From: Mesostigma viride
Lineage: Eukaryota; Streptophyta; Mesostigmatophyceae; Mesostigmatales; Mesostigmataceae
Assembly: GCA_009746045.1 (NCBI GenBank)
Contig: RPFO01002038.1
Coordinates: 1 to 57,910, forward strand
Length of the DNA: 57,910 nucleotides
Direction: 5' to 3'
Shown: positions 54,610 to 57,910 of the stretch, in pieces
Layout: each line of letters starts with the position of its first letter
Numbering within the stretch: the stretch's first letter is position 1
Translations under genes and position numbers: made by a program
Notes under the pieces: generated by a model
Database searches by the model: none
Seen by the model: only the letters and a program-made list of their open reading frames with translations
Told to the model about the DNA's origin: nothing

Positions 54610-55200
54610 GTCTTCACGTCCCAGTCTTCATGTGACAGTCCTGGTCTTCACGTCTTCACGTCTTCACGTCTTCACGGCTTCACGACTTCACCTGAACTTG
54701 CGGCGTATCGTATCTTTGATACCTTGCATGCACGTCTTCACGTCTTCACGTCTTCACCGCGTCTTCACCTGTCTTCACCACGTCTTCACGGCTTCACGTC
54801 TTCACGTCTTCACGGCTTCACCTGAACACCTGAACTTCACCTGAACTTGCCGTATCGTGTCTTCACGTCTTCACGTCTTCACGTCTTCACGTCTTCACGT
54901 CTTCACGTCTTCACGTCTTCACGTCTTCACGTCTTCACGTCTTCACCGCGTCTTCACCTGTCTTCACCACGGCTTCACGGCTTCACGGCTTCACGTCTTC
55001 ACGGCTTCACCTGAACACCTGAACTTCACCTGAACTTGCCGTATCGTGTCTTCACGTCTTCACGTCTTCACGTCTTCACGTCTTCACGTCTTCACGTCTT
55101 CACGTCTTCACCGCGTCTTCACCTGTCTTCACCACGTCTTCACGGCTTCACGGCTTCACGTCTTCACGGCTTCACCTGAACACCTGAACTTTGCGTATCG
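54610..55200 (+). repeat. CTTCACGT minisatellite in three blocks
   Basis: 8-bp CTTCACGT units form three longer repeats of about 190 bp, each ending in CACCTGAACACCTGAACTT and GCCGTATCGT. The open frames here are repeat artefacts. Confidence 0.9.
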
Positions 55201-55356
55201 TATCTTTGATACATTGCATCATTTGCATGCCTTGGAGCTGCACGTCTTCAAGCAGTGTCACCCAGTTCCCGCTTGATTCAAATGCACTTCGCGCTTGAAT
55301 TCGTGACTTCGCCCCGCTCAAGGTGGAAAGAATGATGGGCACTAGCCACGGGAACT

Positions 55357-57578
<2,222 letters not shown>

Positions 57579-57589
57579 GTCATTCGTGT

Positions 57590-57910
57590 AGTGTTGAGTG
57601 GGTGGGGTGGGGGGGTGGGGTGGGTGGGTGGGTGGGTGGGTGGGGTGGGTGGGTGGGGTGGGTGGGTGGGGTGGGGGGGTGGGGTGGGTGGGGTGGGTGG
57701 GGGGGATGGGGGGGGTTGACTGTGTGACTGCGTGGCTGCTTGGCTGGAAAGGAGGGTGCGTGGCTGGTGGCTGCGTGGCTGCGTGGCTGCGTGGCTGCGT
57801 GGCTGCGTGGCTGGCTGGCTGGGGGGGGGTGCCGGGTGCGTGGATGCGTGGATGTGTGGCTGGGTGGGTGCGTCACTGCGTGGCTGGCTGGCTCTGTGGC
57901 TGCGTGGGCG
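57590..57910 (+). repeat. GGGTGG and GCGTGGCTG simple repeats to window end
   Basis: A G-rich GGGTGGGTGGGG tract (57598-57715) is followed by TGGCTGCG repeats. On the G-rich strand quadruplex formation is possible. No gene. Confidence 0.9.

Overview
This window is eukaryotic and nuclear, and almost all of it is transposable-element and simple-repeat DNA. LTR retrotransposons prime from a Met-tRNA-like site (TGGTATC...). GT-AG splice signals, TATA boxes, long microsatellites and nested insertions are all visible. The copia-type gag/pol and TGGTATC primer sites suggest a plant or streptophyte-alga-like genome. That placement is inference, and nothing in the sequence fixes the species.

Layout. 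(1) 1-4668 is a gag-only LTR element (called X here, minus strand). Its gag is interrupted by a small non-coding LTR element (Y, 1676-3809). (2) 4669-11058 is a long decayed copia-like element (Z, minus strand). It has a 5' accessory ORF, gag, integrase, a retropepsin-like domain, reverse transcriptase and RNase H, with the protease between integrase and RT. (3) 11220-19500 holds a ~187-bp tandem repeat, a 2.1-kb CCCT/CCGT satellite, a 204-bp near-perfect palindrome with a related foldback element, one well-formed exon and several minisatellites. (4) 20200-24778 is a complete LTR insertion (F, TSD TGCGG) holding only a broken gag-protease. (5) 25-32 kb is mostly featureless, with a truncated CENP-B/Tc5-like ORF and an acidic host ORF. 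(6) 32657-37690 (A) and 38556-41678 (B) are two pol-less LTR elements of one family, with TSDs CTGAT and GTTTT. A also carries a tandem pair of smaller insertions. (7) 42.6-54.1 kb is one long minus-strand transposase-like gene (DUF7869-type motifs). It contains three other insertions and an expanded minisatellite that encodes an 8-residue repeat. (8) 54.15-57.9 kb is a repeat-rich intergenic region and a divergent gene encoding a PHD-like zinc finger followed by a glutamine-rich tail.

The observation most worth following is the pol-less element group X/A/B. Two diverged LTR families share the same two overlapping gag genes: ORFA with a Ty3-like capsid look, and ORFB, copia/UBN2-like with a zinc knuckle. 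The two genes stand in the same +1 frame relation in both families. The elements presumably rely on pol supplied in trans. Z's gag-IN-PR-RT-RH order is the second unusual feature. Most coding regions here carry frameshifts or insertions, so much of the window is better read as element remains than as working genes.
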